DNA of 64,000 bases from Melastoma dodecandrum (taxonomy: Eukaryota > Streptophyta > Magnoliopsida > Myrtales > Melastomataceae): contig JARUPY010000292.1 in NCBI GenBank assembly GCA_029817715.1, forward strand, positions 124,001-188,000. The letters run 5' to 3'. The position numbers and the translations under genes were made by a program. This document shows, one piece after another, positions 27,134 through 36,720 of the stretch. Each line of letters begins with the position of its first letter. Within the stretch, counting starts at the first letter, position 1. The notes beneath the pieces were generated by a model. The model had not been told where the DNA came from. It did not search any database and saw nothing but the letters and a program-made list of their open reading frames with translations.

Positions 27134-28334
27134 ATGACATCGCCCGCCCCTGACCGCGCCCCGCCGAGGCGGAGGCCCCGCCCCCTCTCGGCCATCCGCA
27201 CGCTGCTCGCCAGCGAGGCGGCGGGCGGGCTGATCCTGATGGGCGCGGCGGCGCTCGCCCTCGTCGTCGCCAACGGACCCTTCGCCGAGACCTACGCGCA
27301 CGCGCTCCACGCCGAACTCGGGCCGATGAGCGTGCAGCACTGGATCAACGACGGGTTGATGGTCGGGTTCTTCCTGCTGGTCGGCCTGGAGATCAAGCGC
27401 GAGGCCCTCGACGGGCGGCTGCGCACCTGGCCGGATCGGATGTTGCCCGGCTTCGCGGCGCTCGGCGGCATGGCGGTGCCGGCCGGATTCTACGCCCTCG
27501 CCAATCTCGGCAGCGACACGCTGCGGGGCTGGGCGATCCCGGCCGCCACCGACATTGCCTTCGCGCTCGGCGTTCTGGCGCTCCTCGGATCGCGGGCACC
27601 GGTCTCGCTGAAGATCTTTCTCAGCGCGGTCGCCATCGTGGACGATCTCGGCGCCGTGGTGGTGATCGCGCTGTTCTACAGCTCCGGCCTCGACGTCACG
27701 ATGCTGGGGCTGGCCGCCCTGGTGCTCGCCGGGCTCTACGGCCTCAACCGGGCCGGCGTGTCGTGGCTTCCGGCCTACCTGATTCTCGGCCTCGTGCTCT
27801 GGGTGCTCGTCCTGCGCTCCGGGATCCACGCGACGATCGCGGGCGTGCTCCTGGCGCTCACCATCCCGATCCGGGTCAGCCCGGGCCGGCCGGAGGACGT
27901 GCAGTCGCCGCTGCACCGGCTGGAGCATGCGCTGGCCCCGTGGACCACCTATCTCGTGGTGCCGATCTTCGGCTTCGCCAATGCGGGCGTGAACCTCACC
28001 GGCCTCACCGGTGATGCGCTGCTTGAGCCCGTGACGCTCGGCATCGCGGCGCCTGTTCCTGGGCAAGCAGGCCGGCGTGTTCGCGTGTCTGCGGCTCGCC
28101 GTCGCGCTCAGGCTGGGGCAGCGGCCGGCCGGAGCGAGCTGGGGGCAGGTCTACGGCGTCGCCGTGCTGTGCGGCATCGGCTTCACCATGAGCCTGTTCA
28201 TCGGCGGCCTCGCCTTCGCGGACCCGGGCCACGAGACTGCGGTGAAGCTCGGCGTGCTTGCGGGCTCCGCCCTGTCGGGGCTCGCTGGTGCGGCGATCCT
28301 CCTCGTCACCAAGCGCCGCACCGACGCGACTTAA
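27134..28334 (+). pseudogene. nhaA: Na+/H+ antiporter NhaA, frameshifted
   Basis: Inner-membrane antiporter exporting Na+ for protons. The first frame covers about 305 codons with the family hallmarks [35 protein letters not shown] and [19 protein letters not shown] (the essential Asp pair). Near 28,047-28,053 the frame breaks; similarity resumes one frame over with [16 protein letters not shown] and [15 protein letters not shown], ending at 28334. The pattern fits a two-base deletion (GCGGCGCCTG where about two more bases are expected). The full product would be near 400 residues. As read, the last three helices are lost. Confidence 0.85.
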
Positions 28335-28522
28335 GCAAACTTGCGTGGCAGGCCAACGCTTCGTCTGCTTAGGTCCTTGATTGATCGCAGGTTTTCGTCG
28401 CAAAGCCGGTGACCACCTTTGCGAAGCCTGCTTAGCGAGCGGCGGTCGCCCGCTCGCAAGGACGAGACCCCTCGCGTGTGCCGGGATCCGTACGGCGCGA
28501 AAATGCGCTACCCCGCTTGCGT

Positions 28523-30280
28523 ATGCGCTTCTATCTCGGCCTCGCCACCACCTTCCACGATCCTGCCCTCGCGCTCGTCGGGCCCGACGGGACCCTGTTG
28601 TTTGCCGAGGCCGCGGAGCGTCACCTCCAGTACAAGCGCGCGCCGAACTGCGAGCCGGACGCCCCGTCCCAAATGGCCGCGCTGCTGAAGGACTACGTGC
28701 CGCCGGGCTCGGAGATCGTCATCGCCTCCACCTGGGGCCCGCAATTCACCGACTTCCTGCGGGGGCAGGCCGGCGCCGGCACCTTCGATCTGATGGCGCT
28801 CGCCGCCCACACCACCGCGCTCAACCGCTCCTTCGTGCCGGAGCAGGCCGAGCGGGTGTTCATCGCCGATCTCCACGGCGCGCAGGAGCGGGCCGGCCAC
28901 GGCACCTTGCTGGCCCTCAACCAGGAGGCGCGGGTCACCGGCGCGGCGCCCCGGGCGACGATCGCCGGGCAGCGGCGCTACCCGCACCATCTCTGCCACG
29001 CCGCCTACGGTCTCTGGGGCAGCCCCTTCACCGCGGCCACCGCCCTGGTGGTCGACGGCATGGGCGAGACCGGCGCGGCCGCAATCTACCGCCTGGAGGG
29101 CGGCCGAATCCACGAGTTGCGCCGCCACCGCGGGCGCGGCTCGCTCGGCTTCCTCTACGGGCTGATCACCGATCTCGCCGGCTTCGACCAAGTGAAGGGC
29201 GAGGAGTGGAAGATCATGGGGCTCGCGCCCTACGGCCAGCCCGATCCGGAGCTCGCCGGCCTGCTCGGCCGGCTCTGCACCATGGAAGGCGGTCGCCTGC
29301 GCTACGCCGACGCGGAGACGATCCGGGATGTCGCGGACGCGATCCGCACCCGCCGCCCGGCCGATGCCCTGGAGAACGGCTGGGCCGACCTCGCCCGCTG
29401 CGGCCAGGATTTTTTTGGGACGCTCATGGACGCCCTTGTGGCCGAGGCCCAGGCGCTCGCACCTTCCGAAAACCTCGTGATCGCCGGCGGCTGCGGGCTG
29501 AACTCCTCCTACAACGGCCGCGTACTCGGCCGCTCCGGCTTCAGGCAGCTGCACGTGCCCTCGGCCCCGGCCGATGACGGCAATGCGGTCGGCGCCGCCT
29601 GGCTCGCCTACGCGGAGGACCATCCCGACTGGTCCGGCCCGCCGCAGGATCAGCGCCCGCTCACCCCCTATCTCGGAGCGCGGGTCTCCACCACCCCGAT
29701 GGAGCGGCTCGCCGAGCAGGAGCCGCGGGCCAAGCACGTCGGCCACGCGGCGGCGACGCGGGCGGCGGCGCGGGTCCTGGCGGAGCGCGGCCTCGTCGGC
29801 TGGGTGCAGGGTCGGGCCGAGTTCGGCCCGCGGGCCCTCGGCAACCGCTCGATCCTGGCCGACCCACGTCCGGAGGGCGCCAAGGACGCGCTGAACGCCA
29901 AGGTGAAGTATCGGGAGGCCTTCCGACCCTTCGCGCCGTCGATCCTGGCCGAGGCCGGGCCGGACTGGTTCGAGGACTATGCCGACAGCCCCTACATGGA
30001 GCGCACCCTGGTCTGGCGGGAGGCGGTCCGCGCCCGCGTGCCGGCGGTGGTCCATGCGGACGGCACCGGCCGGCTCCAGAGCGTCACGGCCGCGCGCAAT
30101 CCGGCCTACGCGGCGCTGATCGGCGCCTTCGCGGCGATCACCGGCGTGCCGATCCTGCTCAACACCAGCTTCAACGTGATGGGCAAGCCGATCCTCCACG
30201 GCGCGGAGGATGCGATCCTGATGTTCTACACGACGGGGCTCGATGCCCTCGTGGTCGAGGATTGGCTGGTGGTGAAATGA
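28523..30280 (+). CDS. NodU/CmcH-family carbamoyltransferase
   Basis: Transfers a carbamoyl group from carbamoyl phosphate to an acceptor hydroxyl. The 585-residue protein has the ASKHA-like N-terminal domain (LGLATTFHDPALALVG; HHLCHAAYGLWGSPF with metal-binding histidines; VVDGMGETGAA) and the C-terminal YrdC-like/carbamoyltransferase domain (GRAEFGPRALGNRSILADPR; ILLNTSFNVMGKPI). ATG 28523 is the start that begins the conserved MRFYLGL. No nodulation or antibiotic genes are nearby; the acceptor is unknown. Confidence 0.88.
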   Translation: MRFYLGLATTFHDPALALVGPDGTLLFAEAAERHLQYKRAPNCEPDAPSQMAALLKDYVPPGSEIVIASTWGPQFTDFLRGQAGAGTFDLMALAAHTTALNRSFVPEQAERVFIADLHGAQERAGHGTLLALNQEARVTGAAPRATIAGQRRYPHHLCHAAYGLWGSPFTAATALVVDGMGETGAAAIYRLEGGRIHELRRHRGRGSLGFLYGLITDLAGFDQVKGEEWKIMGLAPYGQPDPELAGLLGRLCTMEGGRLRYADAETIRDVADAIRTRRPADALENGWADLARCGQDFFGTLMDALVAEAQALAPSENLVIAGGCGLNSSYNGRVLGRSGFRQLHVPSAPADDGNAVGAAWLAYAEDHPDWSGPPQDQRPLTPYLGARVSTTPMERLAEQEPRAKHVGHAAATRAAARVLAERGLVGWVQGRAEFGPRALGNRSILADPRPEGAKDALNAKVKYREAFRPFAPSILAEAGPDWFEDYADSPYMERTLVWREAVRARVPAVVHADGTGRLQSVTAARNPAYAALIGAFAAITGVPILLNTSFNVMGKPILHGAEDAILMFYTTGLDALVVEDWLVVK

Positions 30281-30459
30281 GAACCGTCGGCGATCCCGCG
30301 CAGGGTCTCGCCCCTGCGGGCTGCGCTGTTCACAGATCTCCATCGGAGAGGCGCTGAGCGGTGCCGCACGTCTCCCGCCCCCGCAGAGGGGGGAGGGCGC
30401 GCGGGGCTGTCTCCGTCTCTTCCTGTCCGCGAAAATCTTCCTGTCCGCGAAAAGCGCGC

Positions 30460-31329
30460 TCAGCGCTCCAGCCGCGCCACGAGGCTCGACGTGTCCCATC
30501 GGTTGCCGCCCATGGCCTGCACCTCGGCGTAGAACTGGTCCACCAGCGCCGAGACCGGCAGCTTCGCGCCGTTGCGGCGGGCCTCGTCCAGCAGGATGCC
30601 CAGATCCTTGCGCATCCAGTCGACCGCGAAGCCGAAATCGAACTTGCCCTGGTTCATGGTCTTGCCGCGGTTCTCCATCTGCCAGGAGCCGGCGGCCCCC
30701 TTGGAGATCACGTCGAGCACCGCCTCGACATCCAGGCCGGCCCGCTTGGCGAAGTGGACGCCCTCCGACAGGCCCTGGACCAGCCCGGCGATGCAGATCT
30801 GGTTGACCATCTTGGTGAGCTGGCCGGCGCCGGCCGGACCCATCAGGCGGCAGGCCCGGGCGTAAGCGCCGATCGCACCCTCGACCTTGGCGTAGGTCGC
30901 CGCATCGCCGCCGCACATCACGGTGAGCACGCCGTTCTCGGCACCCGCCTGGCCGCCCGAGACCGGGGCGTCGATGAAGCCCACCCCCTTGGCTTCGGCC
31001 GCCGCGGCGAGTTCCCGGGCGACCTCGGCCGAGGCCGTGGTGTGGTCCACGAAGATCGCGCCGGGCTTCATGCCGGCGAGCGCCCCGTCCTCGCCCAGCA
31101 CGACGCTGCGCAAGTCGTCGTCGTTGCCGACGCAGGCGAACACGATCTCGGCGCCCTCGACGGCCTGCCGGGGCGTCGCCGCGAAGGCGCCGCCATAGGT
31201 CTTCACCCAGGCTTCCGCCTTCGGCGTGGTACGGTTGTAGACGGTGACGTCGTGGCCCCCCTTCTTGGCGAGGTGGCCCGCCATCGGGCCGCCCATCACG
31301 CCGAGGCCCAGGAATGCGACCTTCGCCAT
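30460..31329 (-). CDS. beta-hydroxyacid dehydrogenase (HIBADH/GarR family)
   Basis: NAD(P)-dependent dehydrogenase of 289 residues. Rossmann motif VAFLGLGVMGGPMAGHL at the N terminus, substrate signature FIDAPVSGGQAGAENG, catalytic lysine in GQLTKMVNQI and the C-terminal KDLGILLDEA segment. Members oxidise 3-hydroxyisobutyrate or reduce tartronate semialdehyde; the exact substrate cannot be chosen here. Convergent with the carbamoyltransferase; the 179 bases between carry a twice-repeated TTCCTGTCCGCGAAAA word and a C/G-rich inverted repeat. Confidence 0.9.
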   Translation of the reverse strand: MAKVAFLGLGVMGGPMAGHLAKKGGHDVTVYNRTTPKAEAWVKTYGGAFAATPRQAVEGAEIVFACVGNDDDLRSVVLGEDGALAGMKPGAIFVDHTTASAEVARELAAAAEAKGVGFIDAPVSGGQAGAENGVLTVMCGGDAATYAKVEGAIGAYARACRLMGPAGAGQLTKMVNQICIAGLVQGLSEGVHFAKRAGLDVEAVLDVISKGAAGSWQMENRGKTMNQGKFDFGFAVDWMRKDLGILLDEARRNGAKLPVSALVDQFYAEVQAMGGNRWDTSSLVARLER

Positions 31330-31360
31330 TGTGCTCTCCTCAAACAGGGTTCCGGGGGGC

Positions 31361-32851
31361 TCAGCGGCCCGCCGCGACGGCCGGGTTCCGGCCGCCCAGG
31401 GTCAGCGCCGCGTTCACGACCACCGCCACGACGATGTTCACGGCGAGCGCCAAGAGCCCGGTATAGAGCGTGAGCTTCGCGTCGCCGAAGGTGAGCGTGT
31501 GCAGGGGCTTCAAGCCATCCGACCACGCGATGGCGCTGCCGGCGACGAAGCCCACCGCCCAGCCCGCCAGCAGCGCCGGCGCGCGGAACCACGAGACGTA
31601 GAGACCGAACACCAGGGCCGGCAGGGTCTGCAGGATCCACAGGCCGCCGAGCAGCTGAAGGTCGAGGGCGAACTGCGTCGGCAGGACCAGGATCGCCACC
31701 AGGGCGCCGATCTTGACCAGCATCGAGGTGATCTTGGCGACCTGCGCCTCGCCGGAGGGCGTCACGTTCGGGTTGACGTAGGCCTTCCAGACGTTGCGCG
31801 AGAACAGGTTGGCGGCGCCGATCGACATCACCGCCGCCGGCACCAGCGCGCCGATGGCGATCGCCGCGAAGGCGAAGCCCGCGAACCAGCCCGGGAACAG
31901 GGTCTTGAAAAGGGCCGGGACGACGTCGTTGTTGCTCGTCACCTTGAGGCCGGCCGCGTGGCCCATGTAGCCGAGCATGGCGAGCAGGCCGAGGAGCAGC
32001 GTGTAGGCCGGCAGCAGCACCGCGTTCTTGCGGATCGTGTTGCCGCCCGAGGAGGCGAAGATGCCGGTCAGCGTGTGCGGGTACATGAAGGCCGCGAGCG
32101 CCGAGCCCAGCGCCAGGGAGGCGTAGGGCAGGATCTGCGCCGGGCTGAGCAGGATGCCGCCCGAGCCCTTGGCCTTGAAGGCCGCGTCGGCCGCGTCGAA
32201 CACCGCGCCGTAGCCCCCGAGCTTCGAGGGCACGATCGCCACCGCCACCAGCACCACGATGTAGATCATGATGTCCTTGACGAAGGCGATCAGCGCCGGC
32301 GCCCGAAGGCCCGACGAGTAGGTGTAGAAGGCCAGCACCAGGAAGGCGACGATCAGCGGGATCTCGCCGTGCAGGCCCAGCGCCTTGATGGCGACCTCCA
32401 TGCCGATGAGCTGGAGCGCGATGTAGGGCATGGTGGCGATCACGCCGGTGACGGCGACCGCGAGTTCGAGCGCCCGCGAGCCGTAGGTGCCGTACACGAC
32501 GTCGCCCGCCGTGACGTAGCCCTTGTCCTTGGCGGCCTGCCACAGGACCGGCATCACCGCGAACACGAACGGATAGACGATGATCGTGTAGGGCAGGGCG
32601 AAGAAGCCGTAGGCACCGACCGCGTAGACCAGGGCCGGCACCGCGATGACCGTATAGGCGGTGTAGAAGTCGCCGCCGATCAGGAACCACGTGATCCAGG
32701 TGCCGAACTTGCGCCCGCCGAGGCCCCACTCGTCGAGATGGGCGAGCGTCTCGGGCCGGCGCCAGCGCGCGGCCACGAAGCCCATCACGGTCACGAGCAG
32801 GAAGAAGAAGACGAAGACCGACAGCGCCGGGATATCGAGATCAGCGGTCAT
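31361..32851 (-). CDS. sodium:solute symporter, MctP-like monocarboxylate permease
   Basis: A 496-residue SSS-family permease with about 13 transmembrane segments; the first third holds LGGRKFGTWITWFLIGGDFYTAYT and the middle GALVPAAVMSIGAANLFSRNVWK, both typical of MctP-like carriers for lactate, pyruvate and related acids. It overlaps the DUF3311 gene upstream by 11 bases, a gene pair regularly seen for this carrier type. Divergent from cstA. Confidence 0.88.
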   Translation of the reverse strand: MTADLDIPALSVFVFFFLLVTVMGFVAARWRRPETLAHLDEWGLGGRKFGTWITWFLIGGDFYTAYTVIAVPALVYAVGAYGFFALPYTIIVYPFVFAVMPVLWQAAKDKGYVTAGDVVYGTYGSRALELAVAVTGVIATMPYIALQLIGMEVAIKALGLHGEIPLIVAFLVLAFYTYSSGLRAPALIAFVKDIMIYIVVLVAVAIVPSKLGGYGAVFDAADAAFKAKGSGGILLSPAQILPYASLALGSALAAFMYPHTLTGIFASSGGNTIRKNAVLLPAYTLLLGLLAMLGYMGHAAGLKVTSNNDVVPALFKTLFPGWFAGFAFAAIAIGALVPAAVMSIGAANLFSRNVWKAYVNPNVTPSGEAQVAKITSMLVKIGALVAILVLPTQFALDLQLLGGLWILQTLPALVFGLYVSWFRAPALLAGWAVGFVAGSAIAWSDGLKPLHTLTFGDAKLTLYTGLLALAVNIVVAVVVNAALTLGGRNPAVAAGR

Positions 32852-33038
32852 CGCGCACGGCCCGGTAGACGACGTAGAGGATCAGCGAGGTCAGCGGCAC
32901 CCAGGCCAGCTGGTACCAGTAGAAGAACGGGAATCCGAGCAGCACCGGATCGTGCTGGTTGTAGAATGGCACCCAGAGCAGCCCCAGGAAGGGGAGCAGG
33001 AGAAGCCACATCAGCGGCGATCGGCGTCGGGATTCCAT
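32841..33038 (-). CDS. DUF3311 small membrane subunit
   Basis: 65 residues, MESRRRSPLMWLLLLPFLGL, with two hydrophobic helices (about 8-28 and 36-57) and the WVPFYN segment typical of DUF3311. It starts the two-gene unit with the MctP-like permease, whose start overlaps its 3' end by 11 bases. Probably a partner needed for assembly or activity of the permease; that is inferred from co-occurrence. Confidence 0.85.
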   Translation of the reverse strand: MESRRRSPLMWLLLLPFLGLLWVPFYNQHDPVLLGFPFFYWYQLAWVPLTSLILYVVYRAVRDDR

Positions 33039-33139
33039 CGGTCCGGCCCGGATGAGTAAGACAGGTCCGCTACGAATGTCCGGTGTTACACGGAGCGTTC
33101 ATCGTGCGGTCCGATGCGCTGCATCACAGTTCGGATCGC

Positions 33140-33168
33140 TTGCGTCAACGGCAACGCGATAGGATAAC
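33140..33168 (+). promoter_or_regulatory. possible cstA promoter
   Basis: TTGCGT (33,140-33,145) and GATAAC (33,163-33,168) with a 17-base spacer, in the 216-base region between divergent DUF3311 and cstA starts. Resemblance to sigma-70 sites only. Confidence 0.3.
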
Positions 33169-33254
33169 CTGCACCTGTCGCCCGGGGCCCGCGAGTCCCG
33201 GCCGGACGCGTGGTGCGCCGTCCGAGCCCGAGGTGACGTTCTGGGAGGAAGCAG

Positions 33255-35315
33255 ATGGGTACGGCGATCAGCAGGCATGGGCCCTGGGCCCTGGTGGGCG
33301 CGCTCGGCGCCGCAGCTCTGGCGATCGTGGCGAGCCAACGGGGCGAGACCGTCAACGCCCTCTGGATCGTGGTCGCGGCCGTCTGCGTCTACCTGATCGC
33401 CTATCGCTACTATTCCCAGTTCATCGCCGACAAGGTGATGCGGCTCGACCCGAAGCGCGCGACGCCGGCCGTGCGCCACAATGACGGGCTCGACTACGTG
33501 CCCACCAACCGCGGCGTCCTGTTCGGCCACCACTTCGCGGCGATCGCGGGCGCGGGCCCGCTGGTCGGCCCGGTGCTGGCCGCCCAGATGGGCTACCTGC
33601 CCGGCATGCTCTGGATCCTGGCCGGCGTGGTGCTGGCCGGCGCCGTTCAGGACTTCATGGTCCTGTTCGTGTCGATGCGCCGGGACGGCCGCTCCCTCGG
33701 CGAGCTGATCCGGGCCGAGCTCGGCACCGTGCCGGGCATCATCGCCCTGTTCGGCACCTTCCTGATCATGGTGATCCTGCTCGCCGTGCTGGCGCTGATC
33801 GTCGTCAAGGCGCTCGCCGAGAGCCCCTGGGGCACCTTCACGGTGATGTCGACGATCCCGATCGCCATGCTGATGGGCGTCTATTCCCGCTACATCCGGC
33901 CCGGCCGGATCGGCGAGGTCTCGATCCTCGGCTTCGTCCTGCTGATGCTGGCGATCATGGCCGGCGGCTCCGTGGCGTCGAGCCCGGTCTGGGGGCCGGC
34001 CTTCACCTTCACCGGCCCGCAGCTCTGCTGGATGCTGATCGGCTACGGCTTCGTGGCGTCGATCCTGCCGGTCTGGCTGCTGCTCGCCCCGCGCGACTAC
34101 CTGTCGACCTTCCTCAAGATCGGCACCATCGTGGGCCTCGCGCTCGGCATCGCCTTCGTGGCGCCGCACATGCAGATGCCGGCGATGACCAAGTTCGTGG
34201 ACGGCACCGGGCCGGTCTGGGCCGGCAGCCTGTTCCCGTTCCTGTTCATCACCATCGCCTGCGGCGCGGTCTCGGGCTTCCACGCCCTGATCTCGTCGGG
34301 CACCACCCCGAAGCTGATCGCCAGCGAGGCGGATGCCCGCTTCATCGGCTACGGCGGCATGCTGATGGAATCCTTCGTGGCGATCATGGCGCTGGTCTCG
34401 GCCTGCGTGATCGACCCGGGCGTCTACTTCACGATGAACTCGCCCGCGGCCCTCATCGGCACCACGCCCGAGACCGCCGCCGCCGCCGTGACCAAGCTCG
34501 GCTTCACCACGACGCCGGAGGTGATCACCCAGACCGCCGCCGACGTCGGCGAGCGCACGATCATCTCGCGCGCCGGCGGCGCCCCGACGCTCGCGGTCGG
34601 CATGGCCCACATCATCTCGTCGGCCATCGGCGGCAAGGCGATGATGGCCTTCTGGTACCATTTCGCGATCCTGTTCGAGGCGCTGTTCATCCTCACGGCC
34701 GTGGATGCGGGCACCCGCGCCTGCCGGTTCATGGTGCAGGATCTCGTCGCCCTGGCGGTGCCGTCGTTCAAGAACACCACGTCGTGGGGGCCGAGCATCG
34801 CGGCCACCGCCATCTCGGTCGGCGCCTGGGGCTACTTCCTCTACCAGGGGGTGACCGACCCGCTCGGCGGCATCAACACCCTGTGGCCGCTCTTCGGCAT
34901 CTCGAATCAGATGCTGGCCGCGGTGGCGCTGACGCTCTGCACGGTGGTGATCTTCAAGATGAAGCGCGAGCGCTACGCGTTCGTGACCATCATCCCGACC
35001 GCGTGGCTGTGCCTGTGCACCCTCACGGCCGGCTACCAGAAGATCTTCTCCGCCGATCCGAAGATCGGGTTCCTGGCCCATGCCGAGCGCTACGCGGGCG
35101 CCGCCGCAGAGGGCAAGATCCTGGCGCCGGCCAAGAACGCCGACCAGATGAGCCAGATCATCCTCAACGACCGGATCGACGCGGTGCTGGCGGCCCTGTT
35201 CATCGGCCTCGTCGTCGCCATCGCGGGCTTCGGCATCGCCGCCTGCCTGAAGGCGTGGCGCGCGGATCGCTGGACCGCGCTCGAGACCGAGCCGCGCCTG
35301 GTCCCGGCGGAGTAG
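33255..35315 (+). CDS. cstA: CstA-type peptide/pyruvate transporter
   Basis: A 686-residue membrane protein with about 16 to 18 helices. The conserved NPTNRGVLFGHHFAAIAGAGP-like segment (here from residue 84), LVGPVLAAQMGY and FHALISSGTTPKLI define the CstA/BtsT family, which imports peptides or pyruvate under carbon limitation. GGGAGGAAG lies upstream of ATG 33255. It is followed after four bases by ybdD, the usual small partner. Confidence 0.95.
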   Translation: MGTAISRHGPWALVGALGAAALAIVASQRGETVNALWIVVAAVCVYLIAYRYYSQFIADKVMRLDPKRATPAVRHNDGLDYVPTNRGVLFGHHFAAIAGAGPLVGPVLAAQMGYLPGMLWILAGVVLAGAVQDFMVLFVSMRRDGRSLGELIRAELGTVPGIIALFGTFLIMVILLAVLALIVVKALAESPWGTFTVMSTIPIAMLMGVYSRYIRPGRIGEVSILGFVLLMLAIMAGGSVASSPVWGPAFTFTGPQLCWMLIGYGFVASILPVWLLLAPRDYLSTFLKIGTIVGLALGIAFVAPHMQMPAMTKFVDGTGPVWAGSLFPFLFITIACGAVSGFHALISSGTTPKLIASEADARFIGYGGMLMESFVAIMALVSACVIDPGVYFTMNSPAALIGTTPETAAAAVTKLGFTTTPEVITQTAADVGERTIISRAGGAPTLAVGMAHIISSAIGGKAMMAFWYHFAILFEALFILTAVDAGTRACRFMVQDLVALAVPSFKNTTSWGPSIAATAISVGAWGYFLYQGVTDPLGGINTLWPLFGISNQMLAAVALTLCTVVIFKMKRERYAFVTIIPTAWLCLCTLTAGYQKIFSADPKIGFLAHAERYAGAAAEGKILAPAKNADQMSQIILNDRIDAVLAALFIGLVVAIAGFGIAACLKAWRADRWTALETEPRLVPAE

Positions 35316-35319
35316 GGCG

Positions 35320-35538
35320 ATGCAGCAGCCGAACCTGCGCAACCGCCTCCGGACGCTGTCCAAATGCGTCTGCGACGGCGCCCGGCTGATGGTGGGGCAG
35401 GGGGATTACGCGGCCTATGCCGAGCATATCCGCCGCACCCATCCCGACCGGGCGCCGATGACCGAGGTGGAGTTCTTCCGCAATCGCGAGAACGCCCGCT
35501 TCGGGGTGGGCAACACCTCGGGTTTCCGCTGCTGCTGA
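35320..35538 (+). CDS. YbdD/YjiX family (DUF466) protein
   Basis: A 72-residue cysteine-containing protein (SKCVCDGARLMVGQGDYAAY, then MTEVEFFRNRENARFG and a terminal CC). This family is nearly always encoded directly behind cstA or btsT and likely assists the transporter. Four bases separate it from cstA. Confidence 0.9.
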   Translation: MQQPNLRNRLRTLSKCVCDGARLMVGQGDYAAYAEHIRRTHPDRAPMTEVEFFRNRENARFGVGNTSGFRCC

Positions 35539-35589
35539 GCGGCGTGTTCGCCGGACCGGACCGAGCCGCTGCGCGGCCGGTTCTGGTGC

Positions 35590-35718
35590 TGGGTCCCGGG
35601 TCGCATTCCGCTGTCGCTGCATGCGCCCGGGAAAAGGGCGCCGCGCTTCACTCTCAGGCGTCGCCTTTTCCCGGACAGGTGGAGCAAAGCGGAACCTGAT
35701 CCGGGATCCAGCACGAAA
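35590..35718 (-). repeat. dispersed intergenic repeat, copy 2 (inverted)
   Basis: Reverse-complement copy of the element at 2,146-2,274, sharing TTCCCGGGCGCATGCAGC and CACCTGTCCGGGAA in the same order, within the 282-base gap between ybdD and the DUF3606 gene. A GC-rich hairpin (CCACCGGCG/CGCCGGTGG at 35,765-35,788) follows in the same gap. Confidence 0.7.
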
Positions 35719-35820
35719 AGCGCCGCGCCAGCGGCTCCGCAACTGACCCGGACCCGTTCCGGCCCCACCGGCGTTCTCCCGCCGGTGGGCCGCCCGGCCC
35801 TCGCGAGACGCGGAGGGCCG

Positions 35821-36021
35821 ATGGCCGACGAGAGCGTGCAGGAACCGACCGAACCCAGGGCCGTGAACGTCGCCCATGCCTGGGAGCGGGCCTACTGGGC
35901 GCGCCGGTTCATGGTGCCGGTGGAGCAGGTCGAGGCCGCGGTGGCGGCGGTGGGCGACGATCCGGCCCGCGTGGCGGCCCATCTCGGACGGGACTGGCCG
36001 GGGCACGAACCCGCCACCTGA
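35821..36021 (+). CDS. DUF3606-like small protein
   Basis: 66 residues; the segment HAWERAYWARRFMVPVEQVEAAVAAVG matches the DUF3606 pattern (a helix-turn-helix-like pair of helices, often ending in a glycine). Starts at ATG 35821 (MADESVQEPTEP), after GGAGGG with spacing of about three bases. Common in stress-related small proteins; role unknown. Confidence 0.75.
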   Translation: MADESVQEPTEPRAVNVAHAWERAYWARRFMVPVEQVEAAVAAVGDDPARVAAHLGRDWPGHEPAT

Positions 36022-36105
36022 GGCCGGCATCCCCGGGGCAAGCTCGGCCGCATCTTGACTCGGCGGCCACAATATCCGCCACTTCCCATCCGACGGGAGG
36101 TCGGC

Positions 36106-36540
36106 ATGAGCATTTTCCAGGACGCCATCCTTCGGTTCGGCCGCACGATCATGTCGTATGCGGGCGATTCCGTCTTCCTGCAGGCCGCGGTCTCGTCCGC
36201 CGCCAACGTCATCGTGGCCGATGGCGACGTGGCCGAGGAGGAGATCGAGTCGGCCATCACCGGCATCCGCGCCAACCCGATCCTCGAAAAATCCTACGAC
36301 ACCCTGCGGGTCGAGCAGGAGCTCTACGAGGCCATCGCCCGGGCCAAGACCCGGGCCGGCCGGCTGGAGAATCTGCGCCTCATCGGCGCCATCGCGGAGC
36401 GGCCGATCGAGCAGCGCCAGGACGTGTTCCTGATCGGCGCCGATGTGGCCGATATCGACGGCATCAGCGCCGTCGAGCACACGGCGCTTGACGAGATCGC
36501 CGGGGCGCTGCACGTCGACAAGACGGCGCTGCTGCGCTGA
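36106..36540 (+). CDS. TerB-family protein
   Basis: 144 residues, MSIFQDAILRFGRTIMSYAG, with an all-helical TerB domain; acidic metal-binding segment VIVADGDVAEEEIESA and a second ADVADIDGISAVEHTALDEI. TerB-like proteins are linked to tellurite resistance operons and stress, but no other ter genes are nearby. Strong GGGAGG precedes ATG 36106. Confidence 0.8.
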   Translation: MSIFQDAILRFGRTIMSYAGDSVFLQAAVSSAANVIVADGDVAEEEIESAITGIRANPILEKSYDTLRVEQELYEAIARAKTRAGRLENLRLIGAIAERPIEQRQDVFLIGADVADIDGISAVEHTALDEIAGALHVDKTALLR

Positions 36541-36604
36541 CCCGGCGGGCCCGACGGCCCGTCACACGCAGGGACGGTGCGCTGAGATTTCTCGCCACCC
36601 CGCG

Positions 36605-36720
36605 CCCTCGTCCGGAGGTGCTGGAGCGAAGCGGAAGCCTCGAAGGAGTCCTCCTGCGAACGCTGCGATCCCTGCAGCCCTCCTTCGAGGCCCGCTGACG
36701 CGGGCACCTCAGGACGAGGG
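36605..36720. repeat. palindromic intergenic repeat
   Basis: CCCTCGTCCGGAGGTGC at the left and, on the other strand, CCCTCGTCCTGAGGTGC at the right (16 of 17 positions), with inner arms around CCTCGAAGGAG and CTCCTTCGAGG. It fills most of the 341-base gap between terB and the RND gene, which holds no gene. Of the REP type common in this order. Confidence 0.7.

Noticed and set aside
28508..30916. Minus-strand open frame of about 800 codons
   Set aside because: Arginine/glycine-rich shadow across the carbamoyltransferase; no domain pattern and it crosses into the end of another gene.
31244..33055. Plus-strand frame of about 600 codons
   Set aside because: Complement of the MctP-like permease and neighbouring dehydrogenase start; composition typical of shadow frames.
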